From Marinomonas balearica (GTDB lineage: Bacteria; Pseudomonadota; Gammaproteobacteria; Pseudomonadales; Marinomonadaceae): 64,000 nucleotides of DNA. The notes below the pieces were generated by a model. That model saw nothing but the letters and a program-made list of their open reading frames with translations, was not told where the DNA came from and did not search any database. A program made the translations under genes and the position numbers. Every line of letters starts with the position of its first letter. Positions within the stretch are counted from its first letter, which is position 1. The stretch covers positions 124,001 through 188,000 of the forward strand of contig NZ_SNXC01000010.1 in assembly GCF_004362145.1 (NCBI RefSeq), given 5' to 3'. Shown piece after piece: positions 44,153-53,577 of this stretch.

Positions 44153-45490
44153 CTAATTTATTTCTTTCAGTGTGTCTGCTAGCGCGTTGATTAGGCTATC
44201 TATTTCAGGTTGCTCAACAGTGAAAGGAGGTGCTAACTGGATAGTGTCGCCTCCGTAACGTACATAGTAGCCCTTATCCCACATTGACATTGCGATTTGG
44301 AATGGTCGTTTTGAGGCATCGCCTTCGTTCGCTGCGATTGATAAACCAGCTGCAAAACCGTAATTACGTATGTCTGTAATCATTGAATCTGCATCGCGTA
44401 ATGAGTGAACGGCGTATTCCCAGTTTCCACTTATTTCTTTAACACGATCCGCGAGTTGCTCTTTTTGGATTATGTCTAGAGTGGCTAATCCAGCAGCACA
44501 TGCAAGCGGGTGCGCAGAGTAGGTATAACCATGAGGAAGTTCGAGCATGTGTTCCGCACCGGCTGTCTCCATAAACGTATCGTAGATCTCTTGTTTAAAT
44601 GCAACCGCACCCATAGGAACTATACCGTTTGTTACTTGTTTGGCCATGGTAATAATGTCGGGTGTTACGCCAAATGCTTCAGAGCCGGTGCGAGCTCCCA
44701 TACGTCCAAAAGCGGTAATGACTTCATCGAAAATCAATAGGATGTCATGCTGATCACAAATTTCTCTGAGGCGATCTAGATAGCCTTTTGGTGGAATAAT
44801 GACGCCCGCAGAGCCTGACATAGGTTCGACGATGACGGCTGCAATATTGGATGCGTCATGCATTGTGATTAGATCAAGTAAAGCCTCGGCACGCTCAGCG
44901 CCCATTTCAGGCATCCCTTTAGAAAACTCTGTGCCGGGCGTTTGTGTGTGAGGGAGGTGGTAAGATTCTAACCCTTGACCGTATAACGTGCGATTGGCAG
45001 CAATGCCTCCTACGCTAAATCCAGAAATTCCTGCACCGTGGTAGCCTTTGGCGCGGCCAATAAACTTAGTTTTTGTGCCTTTACCTTTTTTTCGCCAGTA
45101 CGCACGCGCAACTTTTAGTGCAGTGTCTACCGATTCAGAGCCAGAACCAGTAAAAAATATTCGATTTAATTCGCTCGGCATAAATTCAGTAATTTTTTCT
45201 GCGAGTAGAAAGGATTTTTCGTGACCAAACTGAAAAGCGGGCGAGTAATCAAGCGTGTTGACTTGTTTTGTGATGGCTTCGTTTATTTGAGGGACGTTAT
45301 GCCCAAGGCCGCATGTCCAAAGTCCGGATAAACCATCGAAAATTTTACGACCATCTATATCTGTATAGTAGTGTCCTTTGGCTGATTCGATTAAGCGTGG
45401 ATCTTGTTTGAACTGCCGGTTCCCAGAGTAGGCCATCCAATGCGCGTCTAATTGCTTCTGTGTCAGTCTAGATTTAGAAATATGGCTCAT
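44153..45490 (-). CDS. Class III omega-amino acid:pyruvate aminotransferase
   Basis: This 445-residue PLP enzyme resembles beta-alanine:pyruvate transaminases. FDGLSGLWTCGLGHNVPQI (~51-69), FFTGSGSESVDTALKVARAYW (~112-132), KGYHGAGISGFSVGG (~147-161), LLIFDEVITAFGRMG (~246-260) and the Lys in ITMAKQVTNGIVPMG (~277-291; Lys281) are typical; the LAPPFTVEQPEID end is typical as well. It probably interconverts beta-alanine and malonate semialdehyde, linking to the DddB/DddC pathway next door (inference from context). It is separated from dddD by a terminator and has its own leader, so it is not strictly co-transcribed. Confidence 0.92.
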   Translation of the reverse strand: MSHISKSRLTQKQLDAHWMAYSGNRQFKQDPRLIESAKGHYYTDIDGRKIFDGLSGLWTCGLGHNVPQINEAITKQVNTLDYSPAFQFGHEKSFLLAEKITEFMPSELNRIFFTGSGSESVDTALKVARAYWRKKGKGTKTKFIGRAKGYHGAGISGFSVGGIAANRTLYGQGLESYHLPHTQTPGTEFSKGMPEMGAERAEALLDLITMHDASNIAAVIVEPMSGSAGVIIPPKGYLDRLREICDQHDILLIFDEVITAFGRMGARTGSEAFGVTPDIITMAKQVTNGIVPMGAVAFKQEIYDTFMETAGAEHMLELPHGYTYSAHPLACAAGLATLDIIQKEQLADRVKEISGNWEYAVHSLRDADSMITDIRNYGFAAGLSIAANEGDASKRPFQIAMSMWDKGYYVRYGGDTIQLAPPFTVEQPEIDSLINALADTLKEIN

Positions 45491-45726
45491 GGCGCTCTCG
45501 TTATTAAATAGTCAGTGTTAATAAAGACAGAATGGAGATTCTTTAAAGGTTAGTAAATTCGCTTTTATTTAAACTTGGTTAAATATTTTATTAACTTTAT
45601 GGGGTAGGTTTTGAAGCTAGTGCTGTGATGTGCTGTGTCTAATAAAGGTGGTGAAATATAGGGAAGCTCAAGTGTTTATCTTAGTTAGACAAGATGAATC
45701 GGTTGTTAGGTTTCGGCTTATAAAAT

Positions 45727-45765
45727 AAAAAGCCAAGCAAACCGGTTTGGCTAGCTTGGCTTTTT
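45727..45765 (-). terminator. dddD terminator
   Basis: A 12-bp stem (45727-45738 / 45754-45765) whose 15-nt loop contains a further small palindrome is followed by TTTTTATTTT on the minus strand, 20 bp after dddD. Confidence 0.9.
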
Positions 45766-45784
45766 TTAACTTAAAATCAATTGT

Positions 45785-48298
45785 TTAGCTTGGTAGGAAT
45801 TCGTTACTCCAACCTTTCGCTGCAATTTTCTTCTCTAGCATCAAATCAATTTCACTATTGCTGTAGCCTAGGCCGCTCAAAACAGTCTCGGTTGAATTAC
45901 CGAATTTTTCCGCAGGTGTTACAGCGCTAATCGATGCTTCAGACGGGCGGATCGAGTAGGGATCAATTTGTGTAATGCAGTGGCCGCTTGGATGATCAGG
46001 GTAGATAGAGAATGAAAAGCTTCCTCGATCTATGCCGGCTGTTTGATCTGCTACACGGCTATTGTGTTCACGTAAATATTCAATAGAAATTGGTTCTGCG
46101 CAGGCAACGTCTACTTCAATGAATGCTTTTAACCAATATTCAGAAGGCTCTTTGGCAAAACTTTCGCGTAAGAACTCGCCTAAATCCTGACATTCTTGAA
46201 TTCCTTCAAGGCCTTTAACTGTCGCAAGTGTAGCAAGCTCTCCTTCATTTGAATCTAGGAATATCCAACCGCTCTTCGTGTGATAGAAGTGTGATAGTTC
46301 GTTGTTACCTAGAGCTTCACGACCTGATGCTTCATTAAAAGGAGCACAACCTTCATAATCAAAGGCAAAAGGAATCTGGGCAATGTTAGTTACTGCTGCT
46401 AGCGAGGTTCTAACACGGCTGATTTTCCCTGTTTTGCGTTTTTGGTATAGAGCAATAGCCATACCTAAACCGCCAGCGAAACCACAGTTTACATCAAGCG
46501 TGCCTATGTGGGCATGTTCTTCAGGCGTTTCTGGTTTGCCGAATCGACTCATAATCCCGCTGTTAGCTTGAATAATATCATCGTAACCGATGTAGTTTGT
46601 TTTGCTGCCGTTGCGAGGGGCACCGAAACAATCAAGACGGCAGAAAAGAGCCTCTGGGTTTATGGCACTTATTGTTTCTTGGTCTAGCCCAAGAGGTTTT
46701 ATTTGACGCTCTGGGGCATTGATAACAACAATATCCGCTTCTTTTATAAGGCGTTCTAGTACTTCACGGCCTTCTTCCGTCATGATATTAACCAAAGCGC
46801 TTTCTTTGCCGACGCCTGTTTGGAATGTGTATAAAATTCCAATCAATGGGTCATATAGCGGTGTTACAGGGTCCAGTTTCGTAATTTCTGCACCGAAACG
46901 CGCTAAAAACGCTGTGGAGTGAGGGCCGGCAATAACGTTAGTTAAATCTAGAACTTTAACGCCTTTTAACCAGCCGTCACCGCTTGCTTTATGTATTTCT
47001 TGACCTACAGGTCGTGGAGATCTGTCAAATTCAATCGCTTGCTGAAGGCGATTAAGTGCTGTCTCGAAGTCAACATCTTCACGAGAATTCGGTGTTAACA
47101 TTGCGTCGGCTTCATTTTCAAACCAAACAATCGGGCCAGGCTGCATCATTTTGCCGAATTCTTTGTCTTCTACTTCGACAAACAGTCCTGACTCTTTGCT
47201 GTATTCACTGTTTACCCATTCTTGAGTTGTACGGTGCGGAGCTCCTGGAATTTGGCCTTCACCAAAAATAACACCCCATTCTTCAGAGGTTTTTTGTAAA
47301 AAGGCCTTTTTCATCTTTTTGGAAATTATATCGGCCCATTTTTTCGGTAGAGGGTAAACGCCAATAGACGTTTCGCCGTCCCATTCGCTGATAGGAGCGT
47401 GTAGATCCTTAACATCAGGCAGACCTTCGGCAACCAATTCATCATAAATACCGAGAACTTTAAGTGCGCGTTTTGCATGGTTGCGGTGAGAAGGGCAAAC
47501 GCAATAGAACATGCGGCCGTCGGCACACGTATAAGTGCGAAAGAAAGGGTCTAAGTACTCTTGAAGTTCATCGTAACTTAGGTCCATTTCAATGTTATTT
47601 TCTCTGCGGTGCTCAATTTCGAGCTCACGCATTGTTTTATAGCGCTCAGGAATCTGATCAACCACATAGGAATTGTAAGACAGTCCTTCCATGAGAGCGG
47701 CTGCAATCGGCACTTCAATTTCATCGCCACGGCCACTTTTTTCTCGTTCAAATAAAGCAAGTGCAACAGAGCTTGTTGCCAACGTAATTGCGTATGAGGA
47801 CCCCAATGGAAGAGGAGAGAAACTAGGGTTAACGCCCATCAATACACGGTTGAACCCCATGTCTGTAAAGGCACCACAGGTTGCTGTAACGATAGCTTCT
47901 GTCGCTTTCCAATCGCGACGTAACACGTCATTGCTTGCAAACCCAGGCATAGAAAGAGTAATCAATTCAGGACGTTGTTGACGCAGCTTAGTGAAATCAA
48001 TCCCCAGCTTTTGCATTTCGCCAGGACGGAAACCCTCTATCACAATGTCAGCATTAGAGATTAGCTCTAATGCCTGATTTAAGCCTGATGAAGTTTTCAA
48101 ATCTAAGCTTAAAGACGATTTATTGCGATTTAAAACAGCGTTAGCGGGATGTTGCCAAGTTGGCCCATTAGGTGGATCTATATGTACAACGGTTGCACCT
48201 AGATCAGCTAAAACCATCGCTACGGCAGGTGCCGCAATCTGTTGTCCAAAATCTACAACACGAACGCCAGCTAGAGGTAATTGATTTTTTGTATTCAT
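45785..48298 (-). CDS. dddD: DMSP CoA-transferase/lyase DddD
   Basis: DddD transfers CoA to dimethylsulfoniopropionate and releases dimethyl sulfide, leaving a 3-hydroxypropionyl product. The protein has 837 residues and contains two class III (CaiB/BaiF) CoA-transferase domains in one chain: the first from VRVVDFGQQIAAPAVAMVLA (~14-33), the second from VKVLDLTNVIAGPHSTAFLA (~449-468). Asp602 in HIGTLDVNCGFAGG is in the catalytic position; this agrees with the Asp602 that I recall being reported for DddD of Marinomonas sp. MWYL1. The first domain appears to lack an equivalent Asp context. It is transcribed away from dddTBC across a 541-bp regulatory gap. Confidence 0.97.
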   Translation of the reverse strand: MNTKNQLPLAGVRVVDFGQQIAAPAVAMVLADLGATVVHIDPPNGPTWQHPANAVLNRNKSSLSLDLKTSSGLNQALELISNADIVIEGFRPGEMQKLGIDFTKLRQQRPELITLSMPGFASNDVLRRDWKATEAIVTATCGAFTDMGFNRVLMGVNPSFSPLPLGSSYAITLATSSVALALFEREKSGRGDEIEVPIAAALMEGLSYNSYVVDQIPERYKTMRELEIEHRRENNIEMDLSYDELQEYLDPFFRTYTCADGRMFYCVCPSHRNHAKRALKVLGIYDELVAEGLPDVKDLHAPISEWDGETSIGVYPLPKKWADIISKKMKKAFLQKTSEEWGVIFGEGQIPGAPHRTTQEWVNSEYSKESGLFVEVEDKEFGKMMQPGPIVWFENEADAMLTPNSREDVDFETALNRLQQAIEFDRSPRPVGQEIHKASGDGWLKGVKVLDLTNVIAGPHSTAFLARFGAEITKLDPVTPLYDPLIGILYTFQTGVGKESALVNIMTEEGREVLERLIKEADIVVINAPERQIKPLGLDQETISAINPEALFCRLDCFGAPRNGSKTNYIGYDDIIQANSGIMSRFGKPETPEEHAHIGTLDVNCGFAGGLGMAIALYQKRKTGKISRVRTSLAAVTNIAQIPFAFDYEGCAPFNEASGREALGNNELSHFYHTKSGWIFLDSNEGELATLATVKGLEGIQECQDLGEFLRESFAKEPSEYWLKAFIEVDVACAEPISIEYLREHNSRVADQTAGIDRGSFSFSIYPDHPSGHCITQIDPYSIRPSEASISAVTPAEKFGNSTETVLSGLGYSNSEIDLMLEKKIAAKGWSNEFLPS

Positions 48299-48732
48299 AA
48301 CGCTTCAAGTCCTAATCAACCTAACTTCAGCTCATACATAAACGATTAGTTGGCTGAAATTATTTATTTTTATACCGGTGAACCGGCTGCTTTTAGGTTT
48401 TGTGCGATATCGTTGGTATTTATATATTTACTCAACGTAGTATCGAAGGCTGCATCTTAGGAGTGAATTTAAAAACGAACCAGCAAAATAAAAATGGTCT
48501 GAGGCACGATTTTTTTTATATCTAATTTGAGATAAATATGAGTGAAAAATGACCCATAAAAATTAAGGGGTCTTAGATAGATTTTTTATTGCTTCTCAGT
48601 TCGGGATAGATTCATAACAATGATTTCTGCAACAACAATAAGTAGAATTACCTTCCGTTTAAAAGTGTCACTTTTTTAGACATCTAAGGTGTTTCTAATG
48701 AACACAATAAAAATAATAGCGAGAATGACTGC
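48299..48732. promoter_or_regulatory. dddD-dddT divergent promoter region
   Basis: This non-coding interval separates dddD and the dddT leader ORF. It is AT-rich and holds three short dyads suited to a LysR-type regulator: TATCT-n6-AGATA at 48519-48534, AAAAGTG-T-CACTTTT at 48661-48675 and TTAGA-n2-TCTAA at 48676-48687. DddR is known in Marinomonas to activate dddD with DMSP present; which dyad it uses is not known from this sequence. Confidence 0.6.
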
Positions 48733-48843
48733 ATGAATAATAAAATCAAGCTCAGTTCCATACTTATGGAGCGGTCACGACCGGTAGGTTTAATTGACAT
48801 AGAAACAGATAATTATAATGAAACTATGAGGTTAACCCGATGA
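48733..48843 (+). CDS. 36-aa upstream ORF overlapping dddT start
   Basis: A small ORF (MNNKIKLSSILMERSRPVGL, continuing with an acidic stretch DIETDNYNET) ends in a TGA that overlaps the dddT ATG as ATGA, the classical coupling arrangement. The ribosome site is weak (GCGAG about 10 bases upstream). The product is not recognised. The overlap suggests it could couple dddT translation, as a leader peptide or small protein. Confidence 0.4.
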   Translation: MNNKIKLSSILMERSRPVGLIDIETDNYNETMRLTR

Positions 48844-50432
48844 ATCCGATGAATGACAAGTCTTATACTTTGCCAAAGACAGGGCTGTTTGCTGGCACAC
48901 ACCCTATATTAGCAGTTGGCTCAGCAGTGCTGATGGTTGCTTTTGTATTGTTTACTGTAATCAACCCCACATTTGCGAATTCGGTTTACAACGCTGCAAA
49001 TGGTTACATATCTTCAAGTTTAGATTGGTATTACATTGGCCTAATTAGCTTTTTCTTGATGTTTGCTGTCTGGATTAGTTTTAGCCGATACGGAAATATC
49101 AGATTAGGAAAAGACACTGACCGCCCAGAGTTCAGTAATTATGCATGGTTCTCTATGCTATTTAGTGCGGGTATTGGTATCGGCATTCTTTTCTGGAGTA
49201 TCGCTGAACCAATCTACCACTTTCAAAGCAACCCATTTATTGGTGAAGGTCAAGCGGGTACAGTAGAAGCTGCTCAAGTCGCGATGCGTATAGCTATCTT
49301 CCATTGGGGATTGCATGGCTGGGGTCTATTTGCTGTTATCGGTCTAGCATTGGCTTACTTCTCTTACAGAAAAGGTTTACCTCTTTCTATTCGTTCAAGT
49401 TTGTACCCAATTTTTGGAGACCGTATTTACGGACCAATTGGTCATGCTGCTGATTTGCTAGCTGTGTTCGGTACTGTATTTGGTATTGCAACATCTCTAG
49501 GTCTTGGTGCACAGCAAATGAATGCTGGGCTTTCTTATCTTTTTGGATTTGAAATATCTACATCTAACCAAATTATTCTAATCGCTATTCTTTCTGTTAT
49601 TGCTACAGGCTCAGTTCTAACGGGTTTGAACAAAGGTATTAAGATCTTAAGTGAATGGAATATGCATTTAACCCTCATAATCTTGGGTTTATTCATTATC
49701 TTTGGCCCAACGGTTTATATTCTAGGTGCGTTCTTTACTAATGTTGGCGACTATTTATTCCATGTTGTGGAATTAGGTTTTTGGGTTGATCCTGATCCTA
49801 AAGGTCAATGGCAAGGTTGGTGGACTATCTTCTACTGGGGCTGGTGGATTGCTTGGGCTCCTTTCTGTGGTATTTTCATCGCACGTATTTCTAAAGGTCG
49901 TACCATCCGTGAATTCGTATTCGGTGTACTGATTGCTCCAACTGCACTTGCCGCTTTCTGGATCTCCATTTTCGGTAACACTGCGATGTTTGTTGAACTG
50001 TTTGGTGTTGGCGGCATTACAGAAGCAGTCAATGCAGATACGACAATGGCTTTGTTTACAACCATTGAAAGTATGAATGCAGGTGATCTTGTTACAATGG
50101 GGATTTCTGCCCTATGTACCATTATGCTTGTGACTTATTTTGTTACTTCTGCTGACTCCGCAACGCTGGTTATCTGTACTATAGTGTCCTTTGGTAACGA
50201 GCACCCACCGGCAAAATTCCGAGTATTCTGGGGTGCTGCTATTGGTGCAGTTGCTGCAGTACTTCTATACGCAGGTGGCTTAAAAGCATTGCAAACTGCT
50301 TCGATTGTGGCTGCATTACCATTTTCTTTTATCGTTTTGATGGCAGCCTACGGACTGGTTAAATCATTACGAGAAGAAGTGAAAGGTCAATCAACCGAAG
50401 ATCTAACACCACTCACTGAGAACGCTCAGTAA
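48840..50432 (+). CDS. dddT: BCCT family DMSP/betaine transporter DddT
   Basis: This 530-residue secondary transporter with 12 membrane segments belongs to the betaine-choline-carnitine family. SAGIGIGILFWSIAEPIYHF (~105-124) is the glycine-rich TM3 segment, and WWTIFYWGWWIAWAPFCGIF (~327-346) is the TM8 aromatic box that binds the trimethylammonium or dimethylsulfonium group. It probably imports DMSP for DddD. The start overlaps the upstream ORF stop; ATGAGG lies about 9 bases upstream. It is first in dddT-dddB-dddC-dddR. Confidence 0.96.
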   Translation: MNPMNDKSYTLPKTGLFAGTHPILAVGSAVLMVAFVLFTVINPTFANSVYNAANGYISSSLDWYYIGLISFFLMFAVWISFSRYGNIRLGKDTDRPEFSNYAWFSMLFSAGIGIGILFWSIAEPIYHFQSNPFIGEGQAGTVEAAQVAMRIAIFHWGLHGWGLFAVIGLALAYFSYRKGLPLSIRSSLYPIFGDRIYGPIGHAADLLAVFGTVFGIATSLGLGAQQMNAGLSYLFGFEISTSNQIILIAILSVIATGSVLTGLNKGIKILSEWNMHLTLIILGLFIIFGPTVYILGAFFTNVGDYLFHVVELGFWVDPDPKGQWQGWWTIFYWGWWIAWAPFCGIFIARISKGRTIREFVFGVLIAPTALAAFWISIFGNTAMFVELFGVGGITEAVNADTTMALFTTIESMNAGDLVTMGISALCTIMLVTYFVTSADSATLVICTIVSFGNEHPPAKFRVFWGAAIGAVAAVLLYAGGLKALQTASIVAALPFSFIVLMAAYGLVKSLREEVKGQSTEDLTPLTENAQ

Positions 50433-50447
50433 CCGTTTAATATGAGA

Positions 50448-50479
50448 GCGGCTTAACAACATTATAATTTAAGCCGCTT
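50448..50479 (+). terminator. Hairpin between dddT and dddB
   Basis: A perfect 10-bp stem (50448-50457 / 50470-50479) with a 12-nt loop sits 15 bp after the dddT stop. The T-run is weak, so it could be a partial terminator or an RNA-stabilising stem. Confidence 0.6.
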
Positions 50480-50538
50480 ACATATTTTTAAAACACGCTC
50501 TATCAGCTATTAGAAACGCTTAATGCTAGGAATAAAGT

Positions 50539-51699
50539 ATGTCTACTCAAATCATTCTTCCGCGTATGTTACAGGTCGGCGAAAATGCAAGTCATGCCAC
50601 TCCAACAATTCTCGCAAGCCTTGGTTGCCGTCGTCCTCTTATAATTACTGACAAAATGATGGTGCAGCTAGGCTACGCCGCAAATGTCCAAGCAGTGCTT
50701 GCCGAACAAGGTATGCAGGCTGATATATTTGATGACACTGTACCTGAACCAACTGTTGCTTCTATTCAAGCAGGAGTGACAAAAATCTCAGAAGGTGATT
50801 ACGACAGTATCATCGCATTGGGAGGCGGTAGCCCAATTGACAGTGCTAAAGCTATCAGTATTTTGGGTAAATTCGGTGGTGAAATGCGCGACTATAAGTT
50901 TCCGCGTGTTGTAACAGAATCTGGTTTGCCAATTGTCGCAATCCCGACGACTGCAGGTACTGGCTCTGAAGTTACAAAAGTAACCATCATTACTGACGAA
51001 ACGACAGATGAAAAGATGCTTTGTATGGGCGTTGGCTTCATGCCAATTGCTGCGCTAGTTGACTTTAGTCTAACGCTATCTGTGCCGGCGAGAACGACTG
51101 CAGATACAGGTATTGACGCGCTAACGCACGCGATGGAAGCGTACGTAAGTAAAAAAGCAAGTCTATACAGCGATACGCAAGCCCTTGAAGCGATGCGTCT
51201 TATCGCTCCGAATTTACGTCGTGTTTACCATGATGGAGCAGATAAAGAAGCTCGCGAAGCGATGATGTTAGGTTCTACGCTTGCGGGAATCGCATTTTCA
51301 AATGCATCTGTTGCTTTGGTACACGGTATGAGCCGTCCTATTGGTGCTGCATTCCATGTTCCTCATGGTTTATCCAATGCCATGCTTTTGCCTGCTGTTA
51401 CCGAGTATTCAATTCCTGCGGCATCTGAGCGTTATGCTGATTGTGCGCGAGCGATGGGTGTGGCGTCTCAACAAGACAGTGACGAAGCTGCAAATGCTAA
51501 GTTAGTTGCTGAGCTAAAAGCGTTAAATGAAGAGCTGAAGGTTCCAACTCCTGAAGAGTTTGGTATCGATAAAGAACACTTCATGTCTCTTTTAGATACG
51601 ATGGCAGAGCAAGCTTTAGCATCAGGTTCGCCTAATAACAATCCTCGTGTTCCAAGTGCTGAGGAAGTTATTGAGTTATACAAAGAGCTTTGGGCATAA
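50539..51699 (+). CDS. dddB: Iron-containing alcohol dehydrogenase DddB
   Basis: This 386-residue group III alcohol dehydrogenase is expected to oxidise 3-hydroxypropionate to malonate semialdehyde. The NAD-binding IIALGGGSPIDSAKAI (~93-108) and AIPTTAGTGSEVTKVTII (~134-151) blocks and the Fe ligands in GIDALTHAMEAYVS (~190-203) and GAAFHVPHGLSNAMLLP (~268-284) are clear. It lies between dddT and dddC in the ddd cluster. Confidence 0.96.
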   Translation: MSTQIILPRMLQVGENASHATPTILASLGCRRPLIITDKMMVQLGYAANVQAVLAEQGMQADIFDDTVPEPTVASIQAGVTKISEGDYDSIIALGGGSPIDSAKAISILGKFGGEMRDYKFPRVVTESGLPIVAIPTTAGTGSEVTKVTIITDETTDEKMLCMGVGFMPIAALVDFSLTLSVPARTTADTGIDALTHAMEAYVSKKASLYSDTQALEAMRLIAPNLRRVYHDGADKEAREAMMLGSTLAGIAFSNASVALVHGMSRPIGAAFHVPHGLSNAMLLPAVTEYSIPAASERYADCARAMGVASQQDSDEAANAKLVAELKALNEELKVPTPEEFGIDKEHFMSLLDTMAEQALASGSPNNNPRVPSAEEVIELYKELWA

Positions 51700-51708
51700 A
51701 TTATAAAA

Positions 51709-51749
51709 TGGCGATATGAAACACACTTTTTAGATGTGTTATATCGCCA
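51709..51749 (+). terminator. Hairpin between dddB and dddC
   Basis: A long imperfect stem (51709-51725 with 51735-51749, one 2-nt bulge) lies right after the dddB stop with no T-run. It may be an mRNA-processing or stabilising stem rather than a terminator. Confidence 0.55.
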
Positions 51750-51826
51750 AACACTTTAAATATAAAACAAGAAAACGAGTGATATAAACCTATCATCTCC
51801 TTGAATTCTGATCTGAGGAAAACGAA

Positions 51827-53323
51827 ATGAGCACAGTTGGACAACTTATTAACGGCGAAATTTTCATTGAAGGAACTCGTCAACAGGATGTGTACAATCC
51901 GTCAACAGGCGCGGTAACTAAGCAGGTAGACCTTGCTTCTAAAAAAACGGTTGAAGAAGCTATCACTGTAGCTCAAGCGGCTTACCCAGCGTGGCGAAAT
52001 ACTCCACCAATCAAACGTGCTCGTATCATGTTCAAGTTTAAAGCGTTGCTAGAAGAGCACGCTGACACTATCTGTAAAATGATTGGTGAAGAACACGGTA
52101 AAATCAGCCATGACGCTGCGGGTGAGTTGCAACGTGGTATTGAAAACGTTGAGTACGCATGTGGCGCTCCAGAGTTGCTAAAAGGCGAACACAGCAAAAA
52201 TGTTGGTCCTAACATTGATTCTTGGAGTGAGTTCCAACCTCTAGGTGTTGTTGCCGGTATTACTCCATTTAACTTCCCAGCAATGGTGCCACTGTGGATG
52301 TTCCCTATGGCATTGGTATGCGGTAACTGTTTCATTCTTAAGCCGTCTGAGCGTGATCCAAGCTCAACGCTTTTCATCGCTCAACTATTGAAAGAAGCAG
52401 GCCTACCTGACGGCGTTATGAACGTTGTTAATGGTGATAAAGAAGCAGTTGATACATTGTTAAATGATGATCGTATCAAAGGGGTTAGCTTTGTTGGTTC
52501 AACGCCTATCGCTGAATACATTTACACGACAGCTAATGCTAATGGTAAGCGTTGCCAAGCTCTAGGTGGTGCGAAAAACCACGCTATCGTAATGCCTGAT
52601 GCGGATATGGATAACGCTGTTAACCAATTAGTAGGTGCTGCATTTGGTTCATCCGGCGAACGTTGTATGGCTCTATCTGTCGCTGTTACAGTTGGCGATG
52701 CAGCAGGTGACGCTTTAATTGAGAAGATGCAAGCGGCTATGCAAGGCCTAAACGTTGGTCCTTATTCTGATGCAAACAATGACTTTGGACCTGTAATCAC
52801 TAAGGCTCACCAAGAAAAAGTTATTGGTTACATCGACAGCGCTGAGCAGCAAGGTTCAACCATTGTTGTTGATGGGCGTAATGCGAAAGTTGAAGGCTAT
52901 GAAGATGGTTTCTTTGTTGGTGCAACATTGATCGACAATGTAAACACTGATATGACAAGTTACAAAGAAGAGATCTTTGGTCCTGTTCTTCAAGTTGTTC
53001 GTGTTCAAACGATGCAAGAAGCAATGGATCTTATCGATGCTCACGAATACGGTAACGGTACTTGTATCTTTACACGTGACGGTGAAGCTGCTCGTTACTT
53101 CTCTGACAATATCCAAGTGGGTATGGTTGGTATCAACGTACCTTTACCTGTACCTGTTGCTTACCATAGCTTTGGTGGGTGGAAGCGTTCATTGTTTGGT
53201 GATCTTCATGCTTACGGTCCTGATGCTGTTCGTTTCTACACTAAACGTAAAACTGTGACTCAGCGTTGGCCTTCTGCTGGTATTCGTGAAGGTGTTGAGT
53301 TCTCAATGCCTACTATGAAGTAA
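51827..53323 (+). CDS. dddC: Malonate-semialdehyde dehydrogenase (acylating) DddC
   Basis: This 498-residue aldehyde dehydrogenase of the methylmalonate-semialdehyde type (MmsA) converts malonate semialdehyde to acetyl-CoA and CO2 with CoA and NAD+. The nucleophile is Cys280 in SSGERCMALSVAV. As in MmsA, the usual catalytic Glu block is replaced by LGGAKNHAIVMPDADMD (~245-261). GITPFNFPAMVPLWMFPMAL (~145-164) is also MmsA-like. It follows dddB and is terminated before dddR. Confidence 0.96.
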   Translation: MSTVGQLINGEIFIEGTRQQDVYNPSTGAVTKQVDLASKKTVEEAITVAQAAYPAWRNTPPIKRARIMFKFKALLEEHADTICKMIGEEHGKISHDAAGELQRGIENVEYACGAPELLKGEHSKNVGPNIDSWSEFQPLGVVAGITPFNFPAMVPLWMFPMALVCGNCFILKPSERDPSSTLFIAQLLKEAGLPDGVMNVVNGDKEAVDTLLNDDRIKGVSFVGSTPIAEYIYTTANANGKRCQALGGAKNHAIVMPDADMDNAVNQLVGAAFGSSGERCMALSVAVTVGDAAGDALIEKMQAAMQGLNVGPYSDANNDFGPVITKAHQEKVIGYIDSAEQQGSTIVVDGRNAKVEGYEDGFFVGATLIDNVNTDMTSYKEEIFGPVLQVVRVQTMQEAMDLIDAHEYGNGTCIFTRDGEAARYFSDNIQVGMVGINVPLPVPVAYHSFGGWKRSLFGDLHAYGPDAVRFYTKRKTVTQRWPSAGIREGVEFSMPTMK

Positions 53324-53361
53324 AAGAGTTTAGCTAAGGACAGCAAAAATGTTAACCTTTG

Positions 53362-53394
53362 AAAACCATAGCCCTTATTAAGGGTTATGGTTTT
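53362..53394 (+). terminator. dddC terminator
   Basis: A ~14-bp stem with one wobble pair (53362-53375 / 53381-53394), a short loop and TTTTATTTTA form a terminator 38 bp after dddC, so dddR probably has its own promoter in the 250-bp gap. Confidence 0.88.
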
Positions 53395-53577
53395 ATTTTA
53401 TGTGAACTGTAAATTATAAATATAATTATAATCGTCAAAAAATTATAAAAATAAATATATGTAGTACATGGTCATAAAAAGTCTATTAAGTTCAATTTCA
53501 GCTTATGTTTACTGAAATATGAAGTTTTGACACGCCATTTAATAGCAAACATTGAAATATATGTTGAGATTACAAAC

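Noticed and set aside
45785-48298. Unusual double CaiB-type fusion as a possible new enzyme
   Set aside because: The duplicated architecture, the length and Asp602 match known DddD, and the neighbours dddT/B/C/R confirm it.
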